DNA from: Sphingobacteriales bacterium
Lineage (GTDB): Bacteria; Bacteroidota; Bacteroidia; Chitinophagales; Chitinophagaceae
Assembly (NCBI GenBank): GCA_016200915.1
Contig: JACQDV010000091.1
Span: forward strand, 1-64,000
DNA: 64,000 nucleotides
Direction of reading: 5' to 3'
Shown: positions 50,344 through 59,290 of the stretch, one piece after another
Numbering within the stretch: the stretch's first letter is position 1
Layout: each line of letters begins with the position of its first letter
Translations under genes and position numbers: made by a program
Notes under the pieces: generated by a model
The model's database searches: none
Seen by the model: only the letters and a program-made list of their open reading frames with translations
What the model was told of the DNA's origin: nothing

Positions 50344-51756
50344 ATGTTTGTACAACAATTATACACTAATTGTCTTAGCGAAGCTGCTTACTATATAGAA
50401 AGCAAAGGAGAAGCGGCAGTTATTGATCCGCTAAGAGATGTGGAAGAATATATTAACCTGGCTAATGAGAGAGGCGCCACTATTAAATATATATTTGAAA
50501 CACATTTTCATGCTGACTTTGTAAGCGGTCACTTAGACCTTGGAAAGAAAACAAATGCTCCTATTGTCTATGGACCTAATACTATCACTCAGTTCCCTGT
50601 TCATGTAGCTAAAGATGGTGAACAATTCAAAGTTGGTGACCTTACCATTGAAGTGTTACATACTCCCGGACATACATTAGAAAGTTCCTGCTATTTACTG
50701 AAAGATGAAGATGGAAAAGACTATGCTGTGTTCACCGGTGATACATTGTTTGTAGGCGATGTTGGTCGCCCTGATTTAGCACAGGGTGGTGATATTACAA
50801 CTGAAGACCTGGCAGGAATGTTATACGATTCTTTACAAAACAAAATAGTTCCGCTGGCTGATAATGTAATTGTTTATCCTGCGCATGGCCCGGGCAGTGC
50901 TTGTGGTAAAAATCTTGGACCCGATACATACAGTACTATTGGAGATGAGAAACAAACTAATTATGCATTAAAAGCTCAGAACAAAGAAGAATTTATTAAA
51001 GTAGTTACAGATGGCCTGGCCCAACCACCTCAATATTTCCCTGTTAATGCAAGAATAAATAAAGAAGGTTATGACAGCCTGGATGAAGTGCTAAGCAAAG
51101 GAATGAAAGCCTTATCAGTTGAAGAGTTTAAAGCTGCCATGAAGAAAGATGATGTTATTATATTGGATACAAGAAAATCATCTGAATTTACCGAAGGCTA
51201 TGTCCCATCTTCAATAAGTATTGGATTGGATGGACGATATGCTGAATGGGCCGGAAGTTTATTACCCTTTGATAAACCTTTTTTGTTAGTAACTGATGAA
51301 GGTAAAGAAGAAGAAAGTATTGTACGACTGGCAAGAGTTGGTTTTGATAAAATGGAAGGATACCTCAAAGGTGGATTTGATGCGTGGAAAAATGCCGGTG
51401 AAAAAATTGATTTGATCATTAATGTGGAAGCAGATGAGCTGGCCATGGACATTCCGCATGATAATAATCTGCTGATAGTTGATGTAAGAAAAGAAGTAGA
51501 GTTTGCCGATGGTCATGTTAAAGATGCATTGAACCTGCCGTTAAATGATATGAATGATCCTGCCATGCTGGCGAATTTTGAAGAAAATCAAAATTTATAT
51601 GTACACTGTGCAAGTGGTTATCGTAGTATCATAGCCTGCTCTTTATTAAAACGCCAGGGAATTCATAACATCCGAAATATTGTTGGCGGATGGAACAAAA
51701 TAAAAGAGCAGGAAGGGAAAATTGAAACAGTGAAAGAAACCAGCATTTTAAATTAA
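50344..51756 (+). CDS. MBL-fold persulfide dioxygenase-like protein with two rhodanese domains
   Basis: 470 residues from ATG 50344 (an earlier ATG at 50296 would add 16 hydrophobic residues lacking family match). The metallo-beta-lactamase domain (1-230) has THFHADFVSGH, HTPGHT, TGDTLFVGDVGRPDLA and YPAHGPGS, an ETHE1/Blh-like metal site that oxidises glutathione persulfide. The first rhodanese domain (about 272-365) has LLVTDEGKEEE where the active-site Cys should be, so it is inactive. The second (about 370-460) has HCASGYRS with Cys. It would clear sulfane sulfur produced in the cytoplasm. Confidence 0.92.
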   Translation: MFVQQLYTNCLSEAAYYIESKGEAAVIDPLRDVEEYINLANERGATIKYIFETHFHADFVSGHLDLGKKTNAPIVYGPNTITQFPVHVAKDGEQFKVGDLTIEVLHTPGHTLESSCYLLKDEDGKDYAVFTGDTLFVGDVGRPDLAQGGDITTEDLAGMLYDSLQNKIVPLADNVIVYPAHGPGSACGKNLGPDTYSTIGDEKQTNYALKAQNKEEFIKVVTDGLAQPPQYFPVNARINKEGYDSLDEVLSKGMKALSVEEFKAAMKKDDVIILDTRKSSEFTEGYVPSSISIGLDGRYAEWAGSLLPFDKPFLLVTDEGKEEESIVRLARVGFDKMEGYLKGGFDAWKNAGEKIDLIINVEADELAMDIPHDNNLLIVDVRKEVEFADGHVKDALNLPLNDMNDPAMLANFEENQNLYVHCASGYRSIIACSLLKRQGIHNIRNIVGGWNKIKEQEGKIETVKETSILN

Positions 51757-51769
51757 TGCTTATATAAAG

Positions 51770-52651
51770 TTATTCCACCCAATATTTTTGATACTCATCT
51801 TTCCAAACCCATTTCCAGCGCCGGTGACTCCATAAATAATTAGGCGAATCTTTCTTAATTGTTTCTTCCAGCGCATTGCGGTACAAAACCGTTAGTTCCT
51901 CCGGAGTATGCTCTACTCCATTTTCTGCCAGCAATGTTGCTTTGTATTCATAATGCCCCCTTTTAATTTTTCTAAACCCAACAAAAACGACAGCGGTATT
52001 ATTTTTTACAGCTCCTTTGCCAGGGCCTTTAATAAATGGTACCGGCTTATTAAAAAAGTTCATCCAGTAACCAAGATCTGCTCCTCCCGGGTTTTGATCT
52101 GCCGCCAGGCCTAATATGTATTGCTTTGTAAATACACTATGCATTTGATTGCGAAAGTTAGTAGCCGGTATTAAAATGGTACCGTAGCGGCTACGCATAT
52201 TGAAAAATATCTTATCGAGAATTTTATTGCTAATGGGCATATATACTCCAACAAAAGGAATACTAAGATGATTGGCATAAAGTAAATTGGCAAACTCCCA
52301 GTTAAACTGGTGACCCAGCATGATATGAATATTTCTGCCTTTTGCTATTAATGAATTAAGCAATTCAAAATCGCCGTCACTTCTTTTCTCAATTTGTTTT
52401 TTAGATGCCGAGATCAGTTTTATTGACTCAATAAAAGTATCAGTGAAGTTTTTATAAAAATCTTTGGCGATACGTATTCGTTCTTTATCTGTTTTTTCAG
52501 GAAAAGCAATCTTAAGATTGCTCAACACCACATCTTTCCTGTACTTGGTAATATAGTAGATGATTGCATAGGCGATATCAGAAAAAATATATAACACTCT
52601 TAGTGGTAATAATGAAAGTGTGTACAATAAACCATAAACAACATAATACAT
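51770..52651 (-). CDS. Lipid A type lysophospholipid acyltransferase (LpxL/HtrB-like)
   Basis: 293 residues from the ATG at 52651; a longer frame from 52762 would overlap nadB by 89 bases. MYYVVYGLLYTLSLLPLRVL is a membrane anchor. The acyltransferase motif H-X4-D/E is GHQFNWEFANLL (about 138), with FVGVYMPISNKILDKIF and YILGLAADQNPGG downstream. PNYLWSHRRWKW closes the family pattern. Homologues add secondary acyl chains to lipid A at the inner membrane. It starts 22 bases after nadB and is presumably co-transcribed. Confidence 0.88.
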   Translation of the reverse strand: MYYVVYGLLYTLSLLPLRVLYIFSDIAYAIIYYITKYRKDVVLSNLKIAFPEKTDKERIRIAKDFYKNFTDTFIESIKLISASKKQIEKRSDGDFELLNSLIAKGRNIHIMLGHQFNWEFANLLYANHLSIPFVGVYMPISNKILDKIFFNMRSRYGTILIPATNFRNQMHSVFTKQYILGLAADQNPGGADLGYWMNFFNKPVPFIKGPGKGAVKNNTAVVFVGFRKIKRGHYEYKATLLAENGVEHTPEELTVLYRNALEETIKKDSPNYLWSHRRWKWVWKDEYQKYWVE

Positions 52652-52673
52652 GTTGCGAAGATAACTCAGTTTG

Positions 52674-54269
52674 TTACAATATGGTGTTTTGTAATAATGA
52701 ACTCTTATTGGGATAATCAGTATTAAAATGCAATCCCCTGCTCTCATGGCGGAACATAGCACTCTTTACAATCAAATAACCTACACTGATCATATTTCTT
52801 AGTTCCAGTAATTGAGGTGAAACGGTGGTTGTTTTATATAATGCTTCTGTTTCTTCCCATAATAAATCTAATCTCCTGGAAGCTCTTTGTAAACGAACAT
52901 CATTACGAACAATACCTACATAGTCACTCATAACCGATTGTAATTCTTTAAAGCTCTGTGTAATCAGGATCATCTCCTTGGGCTCTCTTGTGCCTTCAGC
53001 CTTCCAGTCGGGAATACTTTCATTAAAAGAAATATCATTGATCTTTTGTACACTATCCATATAACAACGGTGTGCAAACACCATAGCCTCCAGCAATGAA
53101 TTACTGGCTAAGCGGTTGGCCCCATGTAAACCAGTGGAAGCGCATTCTCCGGCCGCATATAAATTACGGATAGACGTTCTTCCCCATTCATCTGTTTTAA
53201 TACCACCACAACTATAATGTGCTGCCGGTGCTACCGGAATCATATCTTTTGTAATATCTATACCAACCGATTTACATTTTTCATAAATGTTAGGGAAATG
53301 TTCAACAAAATTTTCTAAAGGAATATGACGAACATCTAACCACACATGTTCGGTACCGGTTATTTTCATTTCACTATCAATAGCTCTTGCCACAATATCA
53401 CGGGGTGCAAGGTCTTTTCGTTCATCATATTTTTCCATAAAAGCAACCCCATGTTTATTACGGAGTATCCCACCATCACCTCTAACTGCTTCCGTAATTA
53501 AAAAAGATGGACTCACTCCGGGTTGATACATAGCTGTTGGATGAAACTGGATGAATTCCATATTCTCTACTCTTCCCTTTGCACGGTATAACATTGCTAC
53601 TCCATCACCTGTTGCAACTTTTGGATTAGTGGTAGTTCTATAAACTTGTCCATTGCCACCTGTAGCAAATACGGTAATCTTTGAAAGATTTTTTTCAATC
53701 CGATTGGTCTGCAAATTCAAAACATATACACCATAACATTCTACATCGGGTGTTGATTTGGTTATAAGAAAACCTAAATGGTGCTGGGTGATGATATCAA
53801 CCACAAACCAGTGATTGATGATTTGAATATTGGGATGTTTAGTTACCGCATCCAGCAAAGCTCTTTCCATTTCTTTACCCGTAACATCTTTATGATGCAG
53901 TATTCGAAATTCAGAGTGCCCTCCTTCTCTTCCTAATTTATAATCTCCCTCCGCATCTTTATCAAACTCTGCTCCCCAATCAATGATTTCATTAATACGG
54001 TTCACTCCTTCTTTTACTACAATTTCTACTACATGTTTATTACATAATCCATCACCGGCTATCAATGTGTCTTCTATATGTTTTTCAAAACTATCTTTTT
54101 GCATATCCATTACACCGGCAATACCACCCTGTGCATACTTGGTATTGGTTTCTTCACTTACTGTTTTGGTAACAACTATAATTTTCTTTGATGGAAAATG
54201 TTCTGCAACCTTTAATGCGTATGTTAATCCTGCTATACCTGAGCCAACAACTAAAAAATCTGTTTGCAT
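52674..54269 (-). CDS. nadB: L-aspartate oxidase
   Basis: 531 residues. It oxidises L-aspartate to iminoaspartate, the first step of NAD synthesis. The FAD-binding VVGSGIAGLTYALKV (about 6-20), KYAQGGIAGV, FATGGNGQVYRTTTNP, EFIQFHPTAMYQPGVSP and HYSCGGIKTDEWGRTSIRNL motifs are present, with the C-terminal FAD segment AAGECASTGLHGANRLASNSLLEA. The last 120 residues form the helical cap domain with LRNMISVGYLIVKSA. The gene stands with an acyltransferase gene rather than with nadA or nadC, which are not in the window. Confidence 0.96.
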   Translation of the reverse strand: MQTDFLVVGSGIAGLTYALKVAEHFPSKKIIVVTKTVSEETNTKYAQGGIAGVMDMQKDSFEKHIEDTLIAGDGLCNKHVVEIVVKEGVNRINEIIDWGAEFDKDAEGDYKLGREGGHSEFRILHHKDVTGKEMERALLDAVTKHPNIQIINHWFVVDIITQHHLGFLITKSTPDVECYGVYVLNLQTNRIEKNLSKITVFATGGNGQVYRTTTNPKVATGDGVAMLYRAKGRVENMEFIQFHPTAMYQPGVSPSFLITEAVRGDGGILRNKHGVAFMEKYDERKDLAPRDIVARAIDSEMKITGTEHVWLDVRHIPLENFVEHFPNIYEKCKSVGIDITKDMIPVAPAAHYSCGGIKTDEWGRTSIRNLYAAGECASTGLHGANRLASNSLLEAMVFAHRCYMDSVQKINDISFNESIPDWKAEGTREPKEMILITQSFKELQSVMSDYVGIVRNDVRLQRASRRLDLLWEETEALYKTTTVSPQLLELRNMISVGYLIVKSAMFRHESRGLHFNTDYPNKSSLLQNTIL

Positions 54270-54412
54270 AAATATTTAACCGGGTTTGTATAAATGGTTT
54301 CATGTAAACAGCAAAAGTCTGTAATCGTTTTCAAATAAAAATCATTCTTACAATATTCTTTATCGAATTCTTTTTTATTAAAAGTAATTTTACTTTTTTG
54401 TTACCGTAAAAA

Positions 54413-54431
54413 AATACCCGTTTGTGGTATT
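54413..54431. promoter_or_regulatory. AATACC-N7-GGTATT inverted-repeat site, copy 2
   Basis: AATACCCGTTTGTGGTATT shares its arms and most of its centre with AATACCCACTTTGTGGTATT at 25255-25274. Both are before uncharacterised plus-strand transcription units. Confidence 0.45.
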
Positions 54432-54493
54432 GTTTTCGCTTTTATTATATCCTATATTTACATTACACTATCTACTCTAACATTACCTCCCTG

Positions 54494-54507
54494 TATTACA
54501 TGTAATA
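54494..54507. promoter_or_regulatory. TATTACATGTAATA palindrome, site 1
   Basis: A perfect 14-bp palindrome, repeated exactly at 54619-54632. The spacing of 125 bases is close to 12 helix turns. Such sites are usual for dimeric repressors or activators. The nearest start codon downstream is 54774. Confidence 0.55.
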
Positions 54508-54618
54508 TCGCTAACCGTTCCTCTTTTAGAAAACGTAATCCACTTTATTGTAAGACCTGAAAATGGGTTTATAATCCAACCGGCAGTTTATTGCTTTTAT
54601 GTTAATATGCAGGTAAAG

Positions 54619-54632
54619 TATTACATGTAATA
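54619..54632. promoter_or_regulatory. TATTACATGTAATA palindrome, site 2
   Basis: Identical to site 1 in sequence. It lies 142 bases before the first gene of the uncharacterised cluster. Confidence 0.55.
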
Positions 54633-54773
54633 ATCAACCCATACGCCTGAGAAAACTATAATCAATTACAGGAAACCATCCAGTATAGTTCCGGGTAAAT
54701 ACCCGGATGGAAAGGTTTTGTGTACCTGATAAAAGAATCAATATTATTTATTCATCATTAAACACCTTAAAAC

Positions 54774-56084
54774 ATGGCAACCAGTAATCAACAAACCATC
54801 CCCTGCTGTGCTGAACTGATCAAAGATGACCATTGTGATGTAGTTAACTTCAGCAGGGTACTCACTTATCCTACTTCTGTAACCGCAGCCAGCAGAAGAA
54901 GAATTAATGTAGAAGTGATCCTTCATTTTAAATTTAGCCGCTGCACTTTAGGATTGACTTTAGGTGATCCTGTTTTCAGTACCACTTTATTACCCGGAGA
55001 AAAAGTAAGACTGTCAACTACTGACAGAAGAAGCCGGTTTACTTTTGACAGTGAAACAAAGCTAAGTTACCGCAGTGAACAAATTTCGGAAGAACAATAT
55101 TACATGACGGCTGTACAAAAATATATGGCTGATGCTTCGGCAGCACAGTCAGGTCATGCAGAAAGTTCTGATGAAGGTCATTGGGATTTTCATGGTGATG
55201 CAAAAGGAAGTATTGGCATCTTTAGTCTTAGTGCCAGTGCCAGCACTAATGCAAGTGGTAATCATAACAATCATTCTGTTTCAGATTATTTAAATCAGCA
55301 AAAAACACATGTGCAAAGTTCCGCCATGCAGGCAGTAGGCGCTACCCGTAAAGCACATTCGGTTTCAGTTGGTGAAGTAAGCAGCCGCACACATATACAG
55401 GGAGAAAGCGAAGATCATTTTGAAGCATCAAGCCGTGAATTCAGCAATTACAATAAATGCCATGCAGTAACGTACATGTTTTATCGCCTGAACAAAAAAC
55501 AACGGATAAAATTTGAACTGGTGGCAATAGAAAGAAGAGTGCTGGATGATAATGCACCTATTGGTGGTGTACTGCAACCCGGTGTTGCTAAAATTCCTAT
55601 TGCCTTAGTTCCGCAGGATGTACCGGCAACTGCATTGTTTAGAAGGACGGCTGCTGATAATGCTAATGTTGCCTTCACTGCAAGAAGCACTAATCTTGAA
55701 TTAAGCTCTCTGGCACTGGCACAACCAGCATTACTTACAAAACCAATATTTATTCCTGATGTAAACATTGGTTTGCCGTTGGATACTGAAACCCGTAACA
55801 AAGCTTTAAAAGAAGTAACGGAACAATTAGCAAGCAACAAACTGCTGGATAAAGAAGGTAACCTTAGTAAAGAAATAAAACTGCAAGTAGATTTTGAAAG
55901 TGAGTTCTCCTTACCAACCGCCGGCATTATTGTAAAAGGATGCCTGGATGATTGTGATGTATGCGAACCATTAGTAAAAGAAAGAATGCAGTTAGAAAAT
56001 GATTTGTTACGTAAACAAATTGAATTGCTGGAAAAATCGCAGGAATATCGTTGCTGTCCTCCGGCACCGGTTATTAATGATTGA
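54774..56084 (+). CDS. Uncharacterised 436-residue protein, first gene of the cluster
   Basis: No signal peptide or membrane helix, so cytoplasmic or specially exported. An N-terminal beta domain (about 25-105) includes INVEVILHFKFSRCTLGLTL and LLPGEKVRLSTTDRRSRFTF. The centre (about 115-215) is rich in Ser, Ala, His and Gly. Another beta region follows (NKCHAVTYMFYRLNKKQRIK). The C-terminus has a Cys cluster GCLDDCDVCEPLVKERM and a coiled coil (MQLENDLLRKQIELLEKSQE) ending in YRCCPPAP. Family not recognised. A structural, assembly-type protein is suggested by its shape and company only. Confidence 0.6.
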   Translation: MATSNQQTIPCCAELIKDDHCDVVNFSRVLTYPTSVTAASRRRINVEVILHFKFSRCTLGLTLGDPVFSTTLLPGEKVRLSTTDRRSRFTFDSETKLSYRSEQISEEQYYMTAVQKYMADASAAQSGHAESSDEGHWDFHGDAKGSIGIFSLSASASTNASGNHNNHSVSDYLNQQKTHVQSSAMQAVGATRKAHSVSVGEVSSRTHIQGESEDHFEASSREFSNYNKCHAVTYMFYRLNKKQRIKFELVAIERRVLDDNAPIGGVLQPGVAKIPIALVPQDVPATALFRRTAADNANVAFTARSTNLELSSLALAQPALLTKPIFIPDVNIGLPLDTETRNKALKEVTEQLASNKLLDKEGNLSKEIKLQVDFESEFSLPTAGIIVKGCLDDCDVCEPLVKERMQLENDLLRKQIELLEKSQEYRCCPPAPVIND

Positions 56085-56215
56085 TCACTTCGATTGTTTA
56101 AAAACCTAATTCGTTGCTGCTGGTACAAAACCGGCAGCAACATTTATCCCATTATTTTCTAAGGAGAAATGATTCGGCGTTGAATCATTCATGTTCACTT
56201 TTAAAAAAAATTATC

Positions 56216-58507
56216 ATGGCAAAAGAATCAGAAAAAATAATCATCCCCATCAGTTTTGAAAGTAAACCGCAGGAGGAAATTCAACTTACAGCTTTTGTTT
56301 TTTCAAGAAGCGGAAAACTGCTGGATAAAAAACCTGTTCAAAAAGAAGTGCTGGAGCTGCAAACATTTAATAAAAATCCACGGGAACTGAGAATACTTAT
56401 TGCTCCATCCAATGATAAACGAATTGATAAAGTAAGTTCTGTTGGTGACCTGGAAAGATTCAGGCCTTATGAAGCTGTATTGAATACAGATGCAAAAGGA
56501 GCTTTGTCAATTTTACCAATTCCCGGTTATCTGACCAAATACTGGAGATGGCATTTCTGTCGTATAAAAGGCAGGGTAATAAAAAATTTCACTATTGGTA
56601 ATATTTCGCAGGACAGGGGAATATGTCATGCCCGTGTTCATATTTGTGAAGTGGACAGGATATGGTGGTGGATCTATAAAATTCCTGATGATATAATTTT
56701 AAAAATTCCACCAATCGTATTAAATCCCGATTGGCCAATACCTATTCCGGAGCCAGGTCCAGATCCGGGACCAATCTTTGATGAACTCAATCCACAACCT
56801 TTACCACCAGGACCATTTCCTCCTGTTACATTAAGACCCGGTAGTCTTACTTTTAATGCAATATCTCAGGTGAGAGAACCGGCAAGTTTTTCAGCAAAAG
56901 AAACTAAGTTAAGTTCCGCTGCTTTAAATACAGATGCAGTTCAAAATTTACAGCAATTACATTCATCCATCCAGGCATTACCCGAAATAAAAAATCAATT
57001 GTTATCGGGCAATGTAAATGCTATCAGAAAAACCATTGTTGATTATTATCATCTTTTTCATCCATACTTCTGTTACCTGCCGTGGATATGGCCTTATTTC
57101 TATCGTTGTTCTGAAGTGGAAGTGGTTTATACAGATCTGTTTGGAAATTTTGATACCACTTATACCTACTGGTACGATGGTGATGACCCTGATCTATATT
57201 TTTGGGTTGAATATTTAATTGATGGTGTTTGGACAACTGTTTACAAACCTTCTATTGCCTGTAACACTTACTGGAATTATGTGTGTGGCAGCAATGTTAC
57301 CATCCGTATAACAGATGAAAGAGTAAGATGGGAATGTAACGATGTGCTTGACGGAGATATCATCTGGATCAAAACGATTGGAAGTGCCGCCAGTGTTACA
57401 CATATACAACAAACCAATCTTATATCCACCATACAGGGAAAAAGCTTCAATCGTATTGGACTAAGTGATGTATCTGTATGGGCCAGTTCAAATGCAGTGG
57501 GAGATTTTCGCCGGCCATTTGGAAGTTCATTAGGATTTGTAGTACAGTTTGGGAGCGGACTACCTTCGAACGGAATGTATTATTACCGGTGGTCTTATCG
57601 CAAAATTCGTAATGCAGATTTGTCTTCGGTTCCTTTAGTAAGCCCGGTATCGTTGCATGGTGGCCAGGCATTGTATAAATCTTACACGTATGAATACTTT
57701 GATTTTCTCATGCACAAACATATTGGTGTAAACTCATTTAAACTTGGCCCGGTTTCAAAAAACGGAAATGATGATCTGTATATTATTCCACCTGCTTATC
57801 CTAATGCAGCTCCTGTAAATGCACCTGAGTTAAGTCCATTATGGGATCAAAATACACTAACAGTAAGTTTTGATTCTTCCAAGTTTACTGATGGTTTGTA
57901 TGAATTCTTCTTCGAGTTATTTGACTTTAATGGAAATAAATTAGCAGCAATTCCAAAACATTTATTCCAGGTACCACATTACGATACATTTGCACCATCC
58001 ATTGATGCGCCCGATCAATACCTTGTATTAAATGGGCCTGCAAATGCTGATGCTTACAAAATGAATGTGCGGTTAGACAATCAACATGCGGCTGCCAATA
58101 TTTACAAAATAAAAGTAAATGGCAGTGAAGTAACTACTGACTGCTGTGGTTTTGTTCCATATCCGCCTAATGCAAATATTGAAGTTGCCTTCAGAGCTTA
58201 TCATCCAAACAACTTTGCAACTTTTGGTTTTGCAGTTCAGAAAGGTACTTGTAATGATCCAACTCAATCAGCATTAACCAATGCCAGCGGAATGGTGATT
58301 GGTGATGCCGGTGTTTATAGCAGAGATATCAACAGCATTTACCGGCACAGCTTTACACCAGCACAATTATTAGGTATTTGCAGTGAAGGTGGTAAAGCAG
58401 CTTTTGCTGAATCGCTGGGAGTTTCGGTACTCACCACCAATGGAAGTAACCAATTGTATTTTTTAGATGCATCTGCACTGGCAGCCTTTGCATTGGAACA
58501 AGCATAG
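56216..58507 (+). CDS. Uncharacterised 763-residue multi-domain protein with proline-rich linker
   Basis: 763 residues from ATG 56216; an upstream frame to 56114 adds a Ser/Asn-rich stretch without family support. It has no signal peptide. An N-terminal beta domain (about 1-150, IIPISFESKPQEEIQLTAFV) is followed by GICHARVHICEVDRIWWWIY, then a Pro-rich linker (about 170-205) with the motif LNPQPLPPG, seen in other bacterial proteins of unknown function. A helical segment (about 240-285) and several beta-sandwich-like domains with many Tyr and Trp follow, including WVEYLIDGVWTTVYKP. The build suggests a large scaffold, perhaps a tail- or coat-like component. Function unknown. Confidence 0.6.
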   Translation: MAKESEKIIIPISFESKPQEEIQLTAFVFSRSGKLLDKKPVQKEVLELQTFNKNPRELRILIAPSNDKRIDKVSSVGDLERFRPYEAVLNTDAKGALSILPIPGYLTKYWRWHFCRIKGRVIKNFTIGNISQDRGICHARVHICEVDRIWWWIYKIPDDIILKIPPIVLNPDWPIPIPEPGPDPGPIFDELNPQPLPPGPFPPVTLRPGSLTFNAISQVREPASFSAKETKLSSAALNTDAVQNLQQLHSSIQALPEIKNQLLSGNVNAIRKTIVDYYHLFHPYFCYLPWIWPYFYRCSEVEVVYTDLFGNFDTTYTYWYDGDDPDLYFWVEYLIDGVWTTVYKPSIACNTYWNYVCGSNVTIRITDERVRWECNDVLDGDIIWIKTIGSAASVTHIQQTNLISTIQGKSFNRIGLSDVSVWASSNAVGDFRRPFGSSLGFVVQFGSGLPSNGMYYYRWSYRKIRNADLSSVPLVSPVSLHGGQALYKSYTYEYFDFLMHKHIGVNSFKLGPVSKNGNDDLYIIPPAYPNAAPVNAPELSPLWDQNTLTVSFDSSKFTDGLYEFFFELFDFNGNKLAAIPKHLFQVPHYDTFAPSIDAPDQYLVLNGPANADAYKMNVRLDNQHAAANIYKIKVNGSEVTTDCCGFVPYPPNANIEVAFRAYHPNNFATFGFAVQKGTCNDPTQSALTNASGMVIGDAGVYSRDINSIYRHSFTPAQLLGICSEGGKAAFAESLGVSVLTTNGSNQLYFLDASALAAFALEQA

Positions 58508-58510
58508 TTA

Positions 58511-58828
58511 ATGATGGATGTGTTTTTATTTATAGTAACGATATTAGCAGTATGGCGCATCACACATCTTTTATCAAAAGAAGACGGGCCATTTGATATT
58601 GTTTTTTTGATCAGAAAAAAAGCAGGAGCAGGTTTCTTAGGAAGCCTGCTCGACTGCTTTTACTGCACCAGCGTATGGATAGCATTACCTTTTGGATTAT
58701 GGTTAGGAAACAACTGGTGGGAAAAATTATTATACTGGTGGGCAATATCTGGCGCCGCCTGTTTGCTGGAACAGGCAACAACCAAATCAAATCAGCAAAA
58801 ACAAGAACCAGAATACTTTGAAGATTAA
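58511..58828 (+). CDS. DUF1360 family membrane protein
   Basis: 105 residues. [20 protein letters not shown] at the N-terminus, then [20 protein letters not shown] with the Cys pair, and [20 protein letters not shown] are DUF1360 marks. Two or three transmembrane helices. DUF1360 is of unknown role; it appears beside spore coat and uncharacterised gene sets in other bacteria. It begins 3 bases after the preceding gene stop (two adjacent ATG codons), so it is in the same transcript. Confidence 0.82.
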   Translation: MMDVFLFIVTILAVWRITHLLSKEDGPFDIVFLIRKKAGAGFLGSLLDCFYCTSVWIALPFGLWLGNNWWEKLLYWWAISGAACLLEQATTKSNQQKQEPEYFED

Positions 58829-58838
58829 ATAAAACTTT

Positions 58839-59099
58839 ATGTGCAATTGCGGAAATAAAAGATCACAATACAGTAATCAAACAATGACATTAAGCAAATC
58901 TGTAGTAAGTGATGAGATAACTAAACAGATGTGGCCCGATGTAAAGTTTGAATACACCGGCTTAACAACATTAACAATTATTGGAAGTGTTACCCGTAAA
59001 AAATATCGCTTCCATCATCCAAACGATGTACAGGTTATTGATTACAGAGATGCGTCGGGAATGATGGGTGTGGGTGTGCTGAAGAAAGTGAAAAGTTGA
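58839..59099 (+). CDS. Small Cys-starting protein with a phage-like beta domain
   Basis: 86 residues beginning MCNCGNKRSQYSN. The second half, FEYTGLTTLTIIGSVTRKKY then RFHHPNDVQVIDYRDASGMM, has the repeated Thr/Val/Gly look of small beta proteins found near phage and phage-like genes; this likeness is by memory and not certain. It starts 10 bases after DUF1360, last gene of the cluster. It could be a metal-binding (CxCG) adaptor of the larger proteins. Confidence 0.6.
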   Translation: MCNCGNKRSQYSNQTMTLSKSVVSDEITKQMWPDVKFEYTGLTTLTIIGSVTRKKYRFHHPNDVQVIDYRDASGMMGVGVLKKVKS

Positions 59100-59290
59100 T
59101 TTTCAGTTAAATTGTCATTTGAAAATTTTATCAAAAGTATCAATAGCGAAAAACTATCTTCCTGCAAATTCTTTACATCTGTAATACAGCCTTGTGCTAC
59201 CTGGTATTGGTTTTCCTGATCGTGATTTTAGTAACCCAATAATTTTTTACCGGGAAAATGTTGCGTCACTTATTTGTACTATATCTTCTT

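Larger units (their letters stand above)
54270..54773. other. 504-base intergenic region with candidate regulatory sites
   Basis: Between the divergent nadB and the four-gene cluster. It holds AATACCCGTTTGTGGTATT (54413-54431) and two identical palindromes TATTACATGTAATA (54494-54507 and 54619-54632). It contains T-rich stretches and no reading frame of weight. The length and the repeated palindromes suggest controlled expression of the cluster. Confidence 0.6.

Noticed and set aside
52652-52762. Upstream extension of the acyltransferase to 52762
   Set aside because: It would overlap nadB by 89 bases and its residues have no family match; the membrane helix at the 52651 start is the natural N-terminus.
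56114-56215. Extension of the 763-residue protein to 56114
   Set aside because: The added 34 residues are Ser/Asn/His-rich without a domain, and ATG 56216 fits the start of the beta domain.
59100-59290. Antitoxin gene next to the Fic gene
   Set aside because: No frame of suitable size is present in either strand on either side; the inhibitory motif is inside the Fic protein.
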